A stretch of DNA of 64,000 nucleotides, from NCBI GenBank assembly GCA_017347485.1, contig AP021857.1:558001-622000 (forward strand), read 5' to 3'. Position numbers and translations under genes: made by a program. The notes beneath the pieces are model-generated. The model had not been told where the DNA came from. It worked only from the letters and a program-made list of their open reading frames with translations, and ran no database searches. Below, piece by piece: positions 49,810-60,695 of this stretch (position 1 is the stretch's first letter; the number at the start of each line of letters is the position of its first letter). This DNA is from Candidatus Desulfobacillus denitrificans. GTDB taxonomy: Bacteria; Pseudomonadota; Gammaproteobacteria; Burkholderiales; Rhodocyclaceae.

Positions 49810-51011
49810 CAGAACTTCAGCTTGGTGATGACGTCGTAGATCGGGCCGAGCACCGAGAGCATGACCCAGCCGAGGATCGAGCCGAGGATCAGCGTCATCG
49901 CCGGCTCGATCATGGCCTGCACCTTCTCGATGGATTCCTTGACGTCGCGGTTGTAGAAATAGGAGACGTTGAGGAGCGCGGTGTCCAGCGCGCCGGTGTT
50001 TTCGCCCACGCGCAGCATGCGGATCACCAGCGGCGGGAAGAGGCCGATGTTCTGGAAGGCCACGGTGACGTTCTGGCCCTCGCCGATGAGCTGGCCGACG
50101 CGCTTGAGGCCGTCCTGGATCACCGAGTTGCCGACGACGTCCTCGGTGGCGCGGATGGCGTCGATGATGGCGATGCCGGAGGCGTACATCATGGCGAAGA
50201 CGCTGGCGAAGCGCGACAGGATGATCTTGCGCAGGATGGGGCCGAGCACGGGCAGCGCCAGCTTGAATTCGTCGAAGCGGTGGCGGAAGGCGGGATTGGT
50301 CTCGATGCCGACCTTGATGCCGACGCCGACCGCGACCGGTACGATCAGGAAGAGGTACCAGTACTGCTTGACGAAGGCCGAGGTGGCCAGCAGCACCCTG
50401 GTCTGCGTCGGCATGTCCTGGCCCATGTTCTTGATGAAGCCGGCCATCTGCGGCACCAGGTAGACCATCAGGAAGAAGGTCACGCCGAGGACGATGGTGC
50501 CGACGAAGGCCGGGTACATGAACAGCTTCTTGGTGTGCGAGGCGAGCTCGTCCTCCCACTTCAGCGACTCGCTCAGGCTCTTCAGGACTTCCGGCAGGTT
50601 GCCGGTGCTCTCGCCGGCGCGGATCAGGCTGCTGAAGACCCGGTCGAAGACCTTCGGGTGTTCCGTCATCGCCTGCGACAGGGTGCGGCCGCCCTCGATC
50701 GACTCGATCATGCTGGCGATCACCTCGCGGAAGCGCGGGTGGGTGAGGCTGTCGCGCAGGTCGGTGAGGCTGTCGAGGATCGGCACGCCGGCGCGCGTGA
50801 GCTGCTCCATGTGGAAGCAGAAGTTGATCAGTTCGCGCTTGGGCACCTTGCCGCCGCGGAACAGGCCGCTCTGGCGCAGCTCGTTGCCGTTGATGAAGTC
50901 GAGCTCCATGCGCTTCAGGCGCATCTCGAGGTCGACCAGGTTGATGGCGTCGAGCTGGCCGTGCACGACGCGGCCGCCGGTGTTCATCGCCTTGTAGGTG
51001 AACAATGCCAT
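49809..51011 (-). CDS. mshG: Inner-membrane platform protein MshG (GspF/PilC family)
   Basis: 400 residues with two GspF domains (about 65-190 and 270-390), each followed by TM helices; three TMs in all (including 'AFVGTIVLGVTFFLMVYLV' and 'YWYLFLIVPVAVGVGIKVG'). 'FCFHMEQLTRAGVPILDSL', 'GRTLSQAMTEHPKVFDRVF' and 'GENTGALDTALLNVSYFYNRD' are family signatures. The platform turns with the ATPase to insert pilin. Located 7 bp after mshE. Confidence 0.95.
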   Translation of the reverse strand: MALFTYKAMNTGGRVVHGQLDAINLVDLEMRLKRMELDFINGNELRQSGLFRGGKVPKRELINFCFHMEQLTRAGVPILDSLTDLRDSLTHPRFREVIASMIESIEGGRTLSQAMTEHPKVFDRVFSSLIRAGESTGNLPEVLKSLSESLKWEDELASHTKKLFMYPAFVGTIVLGVTFFLMVYLVPQMAGFIKNMGQDMPTQTRVLLATSAFVKQYWYLFLIVPVAVGVGIKVGIETNPAFRHRFDEFKLALPVLGPILRKIILSRFASVFAMMYASGIAIIDAIRATEDVVGNSVIQDGLKRVGQLIGEGQNVTVAFQNIGLFPPLVIRMLRVGENTGALDTALLNVSYFYNRDVKESIEKVQAMIEPAMTLILGSILGWVMLSVLGPIYDVITKLKF

Positions 51012-51018
51012 CGGCGGG

Positions 51019-52731
51019 CTACATCCTTTCCGTCAGGTCGACCACGCGAGCGACTTCTTCCAGCGAGGTGGAGCCCTCGCGCACCCGCCTCAGGCCGTCC
51101 TCGGCCAGGCTGCGGAAGCCCTTGTCCAGGGCCGCCCGCTTCATCTCGCGCATGGTGGCGCGCCGGGCGATCAGCTCGTCGAGGTCGGCGTCCATGCGCA
51201 ACAGCTCCATGATCGCCTGGCGGCCGCGGTAGCCCTGGTATTCGCAATGCTCGCAGCCGCTGGCGCGGTACAGCGTCAGCGGCGGCACGTCGTCGGCGAG
51301 GCCGAGCAGCCGGGTTTCGTGCGATTCGGCCTGGTAGGGCTTCTTGCAGTGCGGGCAGAGCCGGCGCACCAGGCGCTGGGCGACGACGCCGATGATGTTG
51401 CCGGCCATGATGTCGGGCAGCACGCCGATGTCGAGCAGGCGCGGGATGGCGCCGATCGAGGAGTTGGTGTGCAGCGTGGAGTACACCTGGTGGCCGGTCA
51501 TGGCGGCGCGGAAGGCCATCTCGGCGGTGTCGGCGTCGCGGATCTCGCCGACCAGGATAACGTCCGGGTCCTGCCGCATCATCGAGCGCACGCCGTTGGC
51601 GAAGTCGAGCTTGGCCGCTTCCGCCACCGAGGTCTGGCGGATCATCGACATCGGGTACTCGACCGGATCCTCCAGAGTCATGATGTTGATGCCCTCCTCG
51701 TTGATGTGGTTGAGCACCGAGTAGAGGGTGGTGGTCTTGCCGCTGCCGGTCGGTCCCGTGACGAGGATGATGCCCTCGGGCCGCGCGATCATCAGCTTCA
51801 GCTGGTCGAGCTGGGGATCGTCGAGGCCGATCTGGTCGAGCGGCACGATGCCCTTCTGGCGGTCGAGGATGCGCAGCACGACGTTCTCGCCGTGGATGGT
51901 CGGTTGTGCCGAGACGCGAAAGTCGACCAGCCGGCCGCTGATGTTGAGCGAGATGCGGCCGTCCTGCGGCGCGCGCGTCTCGGCGATGTTCATGTTGCTC
52001 ATCACCTTGATGCGCACCGCCATCGCCGGCCAGTAGGACTTGTGCAGGGCGCGGATCTGCCGCAGCAGGCCGTCGATGCGGTAGCGGATGCGCAGGAAGT
52101 TCTGCTCCGGCTCGAAGTGCACGTCGGAGGCGTCGCGCTTGACGGCGTCGGTGAGGATGGCGTCGATCAGGCGCACCACCGGCTGGCTGTATTCGTCGCT
52201 GGTGGCGGCCAGGCTGCGCCAGTCGATCTCGCCGGTCTCGATCTCGTGCAGGATGCCGTCGATGGACAGCTCGTGGCCGTAGTACTGGTCGATGGCGCGC
52301 GAGATCTCGGACTCGCCGGCCAGGACGGTGTCGATCTGCAGGTCGTCGTGGGTCAGCGCGCGCAGCTTGTCCAGCGCGACGATGTCGTTGACGTCGGCGA
52401 TGGCCACCGTCATGCGGTGCCGGGCGCGGTCGTAGTCGAGCGGCAGCAGGCGGTGGCGCTTGGCGAGGTCCTGCGGCACCAGGCGCAGGGCGGCCGGGTC
52501 GATGATGGCGTGGGAGAGGTCGACGCTCTTCTTGCCGAGGCTCTCGCCGAGCGCGTCGCGCAGCGTCGCCTCGGTGATGAAGCCGAGGCTGACCAGCAGC
52601 TTGCCGACCGGCTGGTTGGACTTCATCTGCTCCAGCAGCGCGATGCGCAGCTGGTCCTCGCTGATGACTCCCTGCGCGATCAGGATCTGGCCGAGCGGCC
52701 GGCGATGCGGTGCGGGCGAATTCATCTCCAT
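51019..52731 (-). CDS. mshE: Pilus extension ATPase MshE (GspE/PilB family) with c-di-GMP-binding-type N-domain
   Basis: 570 residues. The N-terminal MshEN domain has the two repeated motifs of the c-di-GMP receptor: 'PLGQILIAQGVISEDQLRIA' followed by 'LLEQ' (about 13-36) and 'PVGKLLVSLGFITEATLRDA' (about 41-60). The catalytic part has Walker A 'LVTGPTGSGKTTTLYSVL', the Asp box ('MTLEDPVEYPM'), Walker B 'PDVILVGEIRDADTAEMA', a His box 'GHQVYSTLHTNSS', and a Cys4 zinc site ('LCPHCKKPY', 'GCEHCEYQGY'). It powers pilus extension. By analogy with Vibrio MshE, c-di-GMP binding should switch on assembly. Confidence 0.95.
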   Translation of the reverse strand: MEMNSPAPHRRPLGQILIAQGVISEDQLRIALLEQMKSNQPVGKLLVSLGFITEATLRDALGESLGKKSVDLSHAIIDPAALRLVPQDLAKRHRLLPLDYDRARHRMTVAIADVNDIVALDKLRALTHDDLQIDTVLAGESEISRAIDQYYGHELSIDGILHEIETGEIDWRSLAATSDEYSQPVVRLIDAILTDAVKRDASDVHFEPEQNFLRIRYRIDGLLRQIRALHKSYWPAMAVRIKVMSNMNIAETRAPQDGRISLNISGRLVDFRVSAQPTIHGENVVLRILDRQKGIVPLDQIGLDDPQLDQLKLMIARPEGIILVTGPTGSGKTTTLYSVLNHINEEGINIMTLEDPVEYPMSMIRQTSVAEAAKLDFANGVRSMMRQDPDVILVGEIRDADTAEMAFRAAMTGHQVYSTLHTNSSIGAIPRLLDIGVLPDIMAGNIIGVVAQRLVRRLCPHCKKPYQAESHETRLLGLADDVPPLTLYRASGCEHCEYQGYRGRQAIMELLRMDADLDELIARRATMREMKRAALDKGFRSLAEDGLRRVREGSTSLEEVARVVDLTERM

Positions 52732-52751
52732 GGCGCCGGATCGGGCGCGGG

Positions 52752-53987
52752 TTATTTTTGCAGTTCGCTGATGCGCGCGGCGACCTGCTTCCTGTCGAAG
52801 GCGGCAGGATGCTGGTCGGCGGCGGCAAGCGCACCCTGATAATACTGCAAGGCGAGCTTCGGTTGGCGCAGCTGGTCGAGGCTGATCGCCAGGTTGAACT
52901 GGTAGTCGGGATTTTCGCCGTCGCCGGCGAAGGCGCGGAAGTAGGCCTGCTGGGCGTCGTTCCAGCGGCCCTGCTGGGCATAGAGGTTGCCCAGGGCGAA
53001 GTTGAGGGTCGGGGAGTCGGGCTGGCCGGCCAGCAAATTCTTCAGGCGGCTCTCGGATTGCGTCGGGTCGACCTGGCCGCGCAGGCCGATCAGTCCGGCC
53101 TGGGCGGCGCCGTCCTTCGGGTCGGCTTCGAGGATGCGCAGGTAGTAGGCCTCGGCGGCTTCCGGCTGGCCTTCGCGCAGGCCGATGGCGGCCAGGCCAT
53201 GCAGGGCATCGATGTTTTTCGGCTCGCTCTTCAGCACCGCCTGGTAGTTGCGCTGGGCGGCGGCGAGATCGCCCGACTGGAAGGCCTGCCAGGCGCTGGC
53301 CACCTGCGGGTTGACCTGCAGCCGGCCCGTCGTGATGCGGATCGGGCTCTCCGGTTCGGGCGCGGTGGCGGCCGGCGCCGGTGCGGGTTTCGGCGCCGGG
53401 CGCTTTTCCGCAAAAGTCAGTGCCGGCGGCACGGCGGCCGCTTTGACCTCGACCCTTTCAGCCTCCTGTGGCGCGGCGGCGGCCGGCGCCGGCGCGGCCG
53501 GAGCGGCCGCCGGCTGGGCGGGCGTGGCCGGCGCGGCGGCGATCGGCGCCGGGGGCGGCGCCTGGGTGCGGGCGGTGGCCGGCGAAGCGCTCAGTCCGCC
53601 CTTCGGCTGCATCTGCCACCAGAACCAGCCGCCGATGCCAACGGCGGCAATCAGGGTGGCCAACCCGCCGTAAATGAGGAGGTTGCGGTTCGGTGCCGGC
53701 TGCTTGGCCTGGAAAACGTTCTGCGCTGCGGCACGCTCCCGCTTTGCGGCATCCTGCGGCGGTGGTGCCGGGGGGGCGGGGGCGATGACGGGTTCCCGCC
53801 TTTCGGCGCCGGGCGCGTGGAATTCGTGGTCGAGCAGTTCGAGGCGCGAAGGCAGCTCGGGCAGGCCGCCGGGCGCTTCGGCGCCGACCGCCTCCGCGGC
53901 GGGCGGCTGCGCCCCGGCCTTCGCTGCCGCCTCGGACTGGCGCTTGGCCTCCTCGGCCTTCTTCAGCGCGTCCATCAGCAGGCTCAC
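52752..53987 (-). CDS. mshN: MshN-like TPR protein
   Basis: 411 residues, starting GTG so that 'VSLLMDALKKAEEAKRQSEA' is the N-terminus; the GTGA start overlaps the secretin stop. A single TM near 105-122 ('NLLIYGGLATLIAAVGIGGW') follows a cytoplasmic Pro/Ala-rich region. A long low-complexity Ala/Pro periplasmic linker and then about five TPR units ('AWQAFQSGDLAAAQRNYQAV', 'LHGLAAIGLREGQPEAAEAY', 'NFALGNLYAQQGRWNDAQQA') follow. It is taken to link the platform to the secretin. An imperfect copy of the dispersed-repeat core lies in the linker near 53405-53440. Confidence 0.88.
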   Translation of the reverse strand: MSLLMDALKKAEEAKRQSEAAAKAGAQPPAAEAVGAEAPGGLPELPSRLELLDHEFHAPGAERREPVIAPAPPAPPPQDAAKRERAAAQNVFQAKQPAPNRNLLIYGGLATLIAAVGIGGWFWWQMQPKGGLSASPATARTQAPPPAPIAAAPATPAQPAAAPAAPAPAAAAPQEAERVEVKAAAVPPALTFAEKRPAPKPAPAPAATAPEPESPIRITTGRLQVNPQVASAWQAFQSGDLAAAQRNYQAVLKSEPKNIDALHGLAAIGLREGQPEAAEAYYLRILEADPKDGAAQAGLIGLRGQVDPTQSESRLKNLLAGQPDSPTLNFALGNLYAQQGRWNDAQQAYFRAFAGDGENPDYQFNLAISLDQLRQPKLALQYYQGALAAADQHPAAFDRKQVAARISELQK

Positions 53988-55852
53988 TGCGGATTGCCTC
54001 CCACGTTCCACTCCGGCACCGGCTGCAGGCCGCCCTTGTTCTCGAAAAAGTCGTCGCGCGGCAGGTTGTTGCGGAAGCTGCTGTAGTCGCCCTGGATGCT
54101 GGCGTCTTTGATCACAGTGGGACGCAGGAAGATCACCAGTTCGGTCTTTGAGCTGCGGTCTTTACGGTGCGTGAAGATGTTGCCGAGGATGGGGATTTTC
54201 GAAACACCAGGCACGGCGTCATCATTGTTATCTACCGAGTCCTGCATCAGTCCGCCGAGTACGGCGATATCACCGTTGTTGACGCTCATCACTGATTCCA
54301 TCTCGCGCGTCTGGATTTCAGGAACAATGTTTGACTTGCCGGCAGGGATGAGTGGGTTTGGATCCGCTTTACCTTCACCAATAGAGCGTGAGATTGTTGG
54401 TCGCACGTTCAGGAGCACAGAGTTGTTTTCGCTAATTTGTGGCGTGACGCTCATGACCAGACCGACAGCGACCGACTGCGGCGTAGTGGTTACGTTCGTA
54501 ACCGTGGTGGTTTGCCCCTGCGTAGTGTCAACTTTGAATTGGAAATAGACAATGTTGTCTACTACTTTGAGGATGGCGGTCTGATTGTTCAGTACTGAAA
54601 TCTTTGGGCTGGAAAGAACCCTCAGTGTGCCAAAGTTCTCCAGCAGCTTGATGGCGGTAAGGAAGTCGCCCCGGCGGAAGGCTAGGCTGAACAGGGTGTT
54701 GCCGACCGCCGAAGGCAGGGTCGAGGTGGAGGTGGTGGCCTCGAAGGCTCCTGTGAGCGGGTTGACGCTGAAGCTGCGCGTCGTGCTGCCCTGGCCGATG
54801 GCGCGTCCGGCGGCGCCCTGGTTGAAGTACTGCCAGTCGATGCCCTGCTGGTAGTTCTCGCTCAGGCGCACCTCGACGATGGTGGCTTCGATCAGCACCT
54901 GTCGTCTTGCCGAGGTGAGTACCTTGTCGAGGAACTCCTGGATCTTCTCGTGCTGTCGGGACGTGGCGCGTGCCATCAAGAAACCGGTTTCACGGTTCAC
55001 CATCACCGAGGCGGCTTGCAGTGTCTCGTATTCCTTGGCGGCCGTGGATTGCTGTTGCGGCGGTGCGACCTGCACCTGGATTTGGGTGGGCGCGCCGGGG
55101 CCGCCCGCACCCGCGCCGGCGGCACCCGACTGGGCCGCCGCCCCCGCCGCGGCAGCCTGTTCCTGCCCTTCGGCGACGCGGCGCTTGACGATGATCTCCT
55201 TGTCGGTTTCGCGCAGGATGTCCTTGATGTTCTGCTCCAGGGTTTCCCAGAAGCGGTTCTTGGCAACGTTGTCTACCTTGGTGGAGGAGACGTTGCCGCT
55301 GGTGCCGCCCGCCGCGGCGCCGGCCCCCGCCGCACCGGCCGCGGTCGGGCTGATGCTGGCGATCTGGGTGTTGATGGCGACGTTGCCCGTGGTGTCGCGC
55401 GACATGTTGACGTAGTCGACCTTGTAGGTGCGCAGGTAGGGCGTGTCCGGCATCACCACCAGGTTGGGGCCGTCCAGCTCGAAGCGCATGTCCACCTGCT
55501 TGGCGATGCGGTTCAGCAGCTGCGGCAGGGTCTGGTCGATGGCGTTCAGCGTCACGGTGCCGCGGATGCCGGGGTGGATGTCGACGTTCAGCTTGGCGTC
55601 GCGGGCGAGGGCGAAGAGCAGTTCCTCGACCTTGACGTCCTTGACGACGACGCTGTAGGTCTCGGTCTTGGCTGCCGGTTTGGGCTTCGGCATGGCGACC
55701 GTCTGCTGCACCGGTTGCGGAATGTTCGATTTGGCCGCCGGCACGCTGTCGGCGCCGATGTGCCCGCTCGAGGGTGGCTTGGTCTGGGGTGCGCTGCACG
55801 CCCCCAGCAGGGTCGCTGCGAGCAGCGGGACGATCGTCGTTCTACTTGTCAT
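53984..55852 (-). CDS. mshL: Outer-membrane secretin MshL
   Basis: 622 residues. Lipoprotein signal peptide 'MTSRTTIVPLLAATLLGAC'. An STN/N0-like domain ('VVVKDVKVEELLFALARDAK', 'HPGIRGTVTLNAIDQTLPQL') is followed by a Gly/Ala-rich insert (about 200-290), the secretin N1 segment ('GFLMARATSRQHEKIQEFLD') and the pore domain ('RRQVLIEATIVEVRLSENYQ', 'LRVLSSPKISVLNNQTAILK', 'VLGGLMQDSVDNNDDAVPG', 'TELVIFLRPTVI'). GTG 55879 and TTG 55864 are alternative starts. A stretch within the pore domain (about 54100-54660) is clearly lower in GC than the rest of the gene. Confidence 0.94.
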   Translation of the reverse strand: MTSRTTIVPLLAATLLGACSAPQTKPPSSGHIGADSVPAAKSNIPQPVQQTVAMPKPKPAAKTETYSVVVKDVKVEELLFALARDAKLNVDIHPGIRGTVTLNAIDQTLPQLLNRIAKQVDMRFELDGPNLVVMPDTPYLRTYKVDYVNMSRDTTGNVAINTQIASISPTAAGAAGAGAAAGGTSGNVSSTKVDNVAKNRFWETLEQNIKDILRETDKEIIVKRRVAEGQEQAAAAGAAAQSGAAGAGAGGPGAPTQIQVQVAPPQQQSTAAKEYETLQAASVMVNRETGFLMARATSRQHEKIQEFLDKVLTSARRQVLIEATIVEVRLSENYQQGIDWQYFNQGAAGRAIGQGSTTRSFSVNPLTGAFEATTSTSTLPSAVGNTLFSLAFRRGDFLTAIKLLENFGTLRVLSSPKISVLNNQTAILKVVDNIVYFQFKVDTTQGQTTTVTNVTTTPQSVAVGLVMSVTPQISENNSVLLNVRPTISRSIGEGKADPNPLIPAGKSNIVPEIQTREMESVMSVNNGDIAVLGGLMQDSVDNNDDAVPGVSKIPILGNIFTHRKDRSSKTELVIFLRPTVIKDASIQGDYSSFRNNLPRDDFFENKGGLQPVPEWNVGGNPQ

Positions 55853-55897
55853 GGCGAGCCACAATATGATTTCCCCCACTCAAAGTCGGGCGTTTCG

Positions 55898-55925
55898 AGC
55901 ATAGCACATTAACTATAAATTGCAA
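55898..55925 (-). promoter_or_regulatory. Sigma-70-like promoter upstream of mshL
   Basis: Minus strand: TTGCAA (55920-55925), 16 bp, TATGCT (55898-55903), in an AT-rich gap of about 115 bp between the mshM and mshL genes. It suggests that mshL and the following genes can be transcribed apart from the regulator and mshM. Confidence 0.5.
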
Positions 55926-55968
55926 CTAGCTGATTTGATTATCCAATGGATACGGTTTTTCGATCGGG

Positions 55969-57423
55969 TCAATCCCGCAATCGGCGGATTTGGCGGGGGT
56001 AGGCGCCATGCGCCTTGAGCGGGGCCGGCAGGGCGTTGATGGCCTGCATGGCTGCCGCGTGCGAGGGGTATTCGCCATGGATGATGCCGAGGCGACGCAC
56101 GCCCTTGCTCTCGGCCGCATAGACGCGAATCGGCTCGGCATAGTCCGCCCTGGCGGCATTGGCCAGGAAGCGTTCGACTTGCGCCGCGCTGTCGGCATCG
56201 GTGCTGAGCAGTTGGACGAACCAGCGGGTGCCATCGGCCGTCTCGAGCCACTTCTGGGTTTCCTCCAGGCGTTGCCGGGTCAGCGGCCCTAGGCGCGGTG
56301 GAGCCGGCGGGGAAGAGGCCTTCGGGTCCTGTGCTGAAGCCTGCGGCGGCGCTTCGACGGGCTCGACCTGGGAGGCAGGAGAAGGCGCAGGCTCGACCGC
56401 GGCCGCGCCTGGGTTGCCGGCCTGCGTTGCGGGCGGGTTGGCCGGGGCGGATTCGGCGGCTGGCGCCGCGGCAGCCGGGGGCGCAGGGGCTGGCGTGGGT
56501 GGCGGTTCGGCCACCGCGGGACGTTCGTTGAGTTGATACAAGGCCAGGCCGACGCCTGCCAGCAGCAAGGCGGCCGCGGCTCCGCCCAGCCAGAGGCCGA
56601 AGCCGGGCTTGGGTGCGCCGCTGAATTCGGCGTCCCGGATGGCGGCCTTGACGTGGGCCGCGGTGATTTGGTGGGTGTTGCCGGCAAAGGCGGCCAGCAG
56701 CGACTTGTCGCAGAGGATGTTGATGCGCCGGGTCAGTCCCAGGGAAGCGGCGGAGATGAGCTTCAGGGCGGCCGGCGAGAAGACGTCGGGCCCGCGGTAG
56801 CCGGCGGCGCGCATGCGAAAGCCGATGTACTGGGCGACGTCCGAGCGCACCAGCGGTTCGAGCGTGAAATTGTGGGTGATGCGCTCCTTGAGCTGGCGCA
56901 TCTCGGTGCGGCCGAGCACCTCGTTGAGCTCGGGCTGGCCGAACAGGACGATCTGCAGCAGCTTGTGGCGGTTCGACTCGAGGTTGGAGAGCAGGCGGAT
57001 CTCTTCCAGCGTTTCCGCCGGCATGGCATGCGCCTCGTCGATCAGCACCACCACCTGGCGGCCCTGGGCGTAGAGATCGATGAGATGTTCCTGCAGGGCG
57101 CGCATGACGGCGCTGACGCGGTTGGTGGCGAGGTTGACCTGCAGCTCGTCGGCCAGCGTGAACAGGATCTCGTCGCGGGACAGGGAGGGATTGGCGAGGT
57201 GGATCGTCTCGACGTTTTTCGGCAGGCGCTCCATCAGCACCCGGCACAGCATGGTCTTGCCGCTGCCGACCTCGCCGCTGACCTTGACGATGCCCTCGTC
57301 GTGGGTGATGGCGTAGAGCAGCGCTTCCAGGGTGGCGCCGCGGTTGGCCCCCTCGAAAAAGAAATCGGTGTGCGGCGTGATGCGGAAAGGCGCTTCGCTC
57401 AGGCCGAAATGTTCAAGGTACAT
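55969..57423 (-). CDS. mshM: MshM (ExeA/GspA-like) AAA ATPase with C-terminal SPOR domain
   Basis: 484 residues. 'MYLEHFGLSEAPFRITPHTD' is the classic ExeA/MshM start. The AAA domain has Walker A 'KVSGEVGSGKTMLCRVL', Walker B 'QVVVLIDEAHAMPAETLEEI' and 'IVLFGQPELNEVLG'. A TM near 273-292 ('LWLGGAAAALLLAGVGLALY') leads to a long Ala/Pro linker and a SPOR-like peptidoglycan-binding domain ('RWFVQLLSTDADSAAQVERF' to the end). Such proteins help the secretin pass the cell wall. It follows the sigma-54 regulator with a 21-bp gap. Confidence 0.93.
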   Translation of the reverse strand: MYLEHFGLSEAPFRITPHTDFFFEGANRGATLEALLYAITHDEGIVKVSGEVGSGKTMLCRVLMERLPKNVETIHLANPSLSRDEILFTLADELQVNLATNRVSAVMRALQEHLIDLYAQGRQVVVLIDEAHAMPAETLEEIRLLSNLESNRHKLLQIVLFGQPELNEVLGRTEMRQLKERITHNFTLEPLVRSDVAQYIGFRMRAAGYRGPDVFSPAALKLISAASLGLTRRINILCDKSLLAAFAGNTHQITAAHVKAAIRDAEFSGAPKPGFGLWLGGAAAALLLAGVGLALYQLNERPAVAEPPPTPAPAPPAAAAPAAESAPANPPATQAGNPGAAAVEPAPSPASQVEPVEAPPQASAQDPKASSPPAPPRLGPLTRQRLEETQKWLETADGTRWFVQLLSTDADSAAQVERFLANAARADYAEPIRVYAAESKGVRRLGIIHGEYPSHAAAMQAINALPAPLKAHGAYPRQIRRLRD

Positions 57424-57444
57424 GATGCTGCGCGTTCTCCCGGG

Positions 57445-58905
<1,461 letters not shown>

Positions 58906-59053
58906 GCCGACGCTTGCCCGGACCTAAGATGTTCATGATTTGATTTCCGCTAACTATATCAGGCCCTGCTCGCCGCCGCCGGCAGATGTGCGAAATTTCA
59001 CGGCTGCGGCCTGTCCAGCCCGTTATCATGAGCGACCGCGGCGACTCCTCTGA

Positions 59054-59059
59054 TAGAAT
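59054..59059 (+). promoter_or_regulatory. Candidate -10 (TAGAAT) for the mla operon
   Basis: TAGAAT sits 12 bp before the first ATG of mlaF, without a good -35. If used, transcription would start near 59067 and mlaF would be nearly leaderless from ATG 59072, or have a 29-nt leader if translation starts at GTG 59096. Confidence 0.4.
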
Positions 59060-59071
59060 GCACGCCTTCGA

Positions 59072-59908
59072 ATGCACATGAAGATTCCGGCAGTCGTGTC
59101 GAACGAGCCACTCGTCAAAATCAGCGATCTGAATTTCACCTACGATCAGCGTCCGGTGCTGACGGGCATCAACATGACGATCCCGCGCGGCAAGGTGGTG
59201 GCGATCATGGGACAGAGCGGCTGCGGCAAGACGACCACGCTGCGCCTGATCGGCGGGCAGCTCAGGCCGTCGCAGGGCGAGGTGCGCTTCGACGGCAAGG
59301 AGGCGATGCACGAGCTGGATGCCGACGGCCTCTACGCGACGCGGCGCCGCATGGGCATGCTGTTCCAGTTCGGCGCGTTGTTTACCGACATTTCGGTATT
59401 CGACAACGTCGCCTTCCAGATGCGCGAGCACACCAACCTGTCGGAGGAGATGATCCGCGACCTGGTGCTGCTGAAGCTCAACGCGGTCGGCCTGCGCGGC
59501 GCGCAGAAGCTGATGCCGTCGGAGCTGTCCGGCGGCATGGCGCGCCGCGTCGCCCTGGCGCGGGCCATCGCGCTCGATCCCCTGCTGATGATGTACGACG
59601 AGCCTTTCACGGGCCTGGATCCGATCACGATGGGCGTCATCGGGCAGCTGATCCGCAAGCTGAACGATGCGCTGGGCGGCAGCTCGATCATCGTCACCCA
59701 CGACGTGCAGGAGTCCCTGCAGATCGTCGATTACATCTATTTCATGGCCGACGGCAAGGTGGTGGCGGAGGGCACGCCGGACGAGATCCGCGCTTCCGAC
59801 AAGGCCTATGTGCACCAGTTCGTCTGGGGCGAGATGGACGGCCCGGTGCCTTTCCAGTACCCGTCCGCGCCCTACCGGGAGCAGATTTACGGAGCGGCCC
59901 ATGCTTGA
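59072..59908 (+). CDS. mlaF: Phospholipid transport ATPase MlaF
   Basis: 278-residue cytosolic ABC ATPase of the MlaFEDB complex, which moves phospholipids between the inner membrane and MlaC. Walker A '[19 protein letters not shown]', Q-loop '[20 protein letters not shown]', signature '[19 protein letters not shown]', Walker B '[15 protein letters not shown]', H-loop '[14 protein letters not shown]'. 'QFGALF' and 'GLDPI' are MlaF-typical. The start may be ATG 59072, ATG 59078 or GTG 59096; the last fits family alignments best. The gene overlaps mlaE by 8 nt. Confidence 0.95.
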   Translation: MHMKIPAVVSNEPLVKISDLNFTYDQRPVLTGINMTIPRGKVVAIMGQSGCGKTTTLRLIGGQLRPSQGEVRFDGKEAMHELDADGLYATRRRMGMLFQFGALFTDISVFDNVAFQMREHTNLSEEMIRDLVLLKLNAVGLRGAQKLMPSELSGGMARRVALARAIALDPLLMMYDEPFTGLDPITMGVIGQLIRKLNDALGGSSIIVTHDVQESLQIVDYIYFMADGKVVAEGTPDEIRASDKAYVHQFVWGEMDGPVPFQYPSAPYREQIYGAAHA

Positions 59909-60695
59909 CCGCGCGACCGCCGCCCTGCGCGGCCTCGGCCACCGCGTCACTTCGCGCATCTGGCGCCTGGGCTTCGCCAGCCGTTTCTTCCTGGCCACGC
60001 TGCTGTATTCGGGCACCAGCTTCCGCCGCTTCTTCCTGACCGTCCGGGAAATCTACTTCACCGGGGTGCTGTCGCTGATCATCATCCTGGTGTCCGGCCT
60101 GTTCGTCGGCATGGTGCTGGGCCTGCAGGGCTACGACACGCTGCAGCGCTACGGCTCGTCGGAGGCGCTCGGCATCCTGGTGGCGCTGTCGCTGGTGCGC
60201 GAACTGGGCCCGGTGGTGTCCGCCCTGCTGTTCGCCAGCCGGGCCGGCTCGGCGATCACCGCCGAGATCGGCCTGATGAAGGCCACCGAGCAGCTCTCGG
60301 CGATGGAGATGATGGCGGTGAACCCGATTGCCCGCGTGGTGGCGCCGCGCTTCTGGGCGGGGGTGATCTCCATGCCGCTGCTGGCGGCGCTGTTTTCCGC
60401 CATGGGCATTTTCGGCGGCTACCTGGTCGGCGTGCAGCTGATCGGGGTCGACGAGGGTTCCTTCTGGTCGCAGATGCAGGCGTCGGTCGATTTCCGCGAG
60501 GACATCGTCAACGGCGTCATCAAGAGCGTGGTGTTCGGCATCATCGTGTCCTGGATCGCCGTGTTCGAGGGCTATGATTCCGAGCCGACCGCGGAGGGGG
60601 TGTCGGGCGCGACGACGCGCACCGTGGTGACCTCCTCGCTGGCTATCCTTGCCGCCGACTTCGTTCTGACGGCGTTCATGTTCCGGGGTGCGTGA
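59901..60695 (+). CDS. mlaE: Phospholipid transport permease MlaE
   Basis: 264-residue inner-membrane permease with about five to six TM helices. '[25 protein letters not shown]' region, '[20 protein letters not shown]' and '[20 protein letters not shown]' are conserved MlaE/TGD1 motifs. Overlaps mlaF by 8 nt and shares one base with the mlaD start (TGATG). Confidence 0.96.
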   Translation: MLDRATAALRGLGHRVTSRIWRLGFASRFFLATLLYSGTSFRRFFLTVREIYFTGVLSLIIILVSGLFVGMVLGLQGYDTLQRYGSSEALGILVALSLVRELGPVVSALLFASRAGSAITAEIGLMKATEQLSAMEMMAVNPIARVVAPRFWAGVISMPLLAALFSAMGIFGGYLVGVQLIGVDEGSFWSQMQASVDFREDIVNGVIKSVVFGIIVSWIAVFEGYDSEPTAEGVSGATTRTVVTSSLAILAADFVLTAFMFRGA

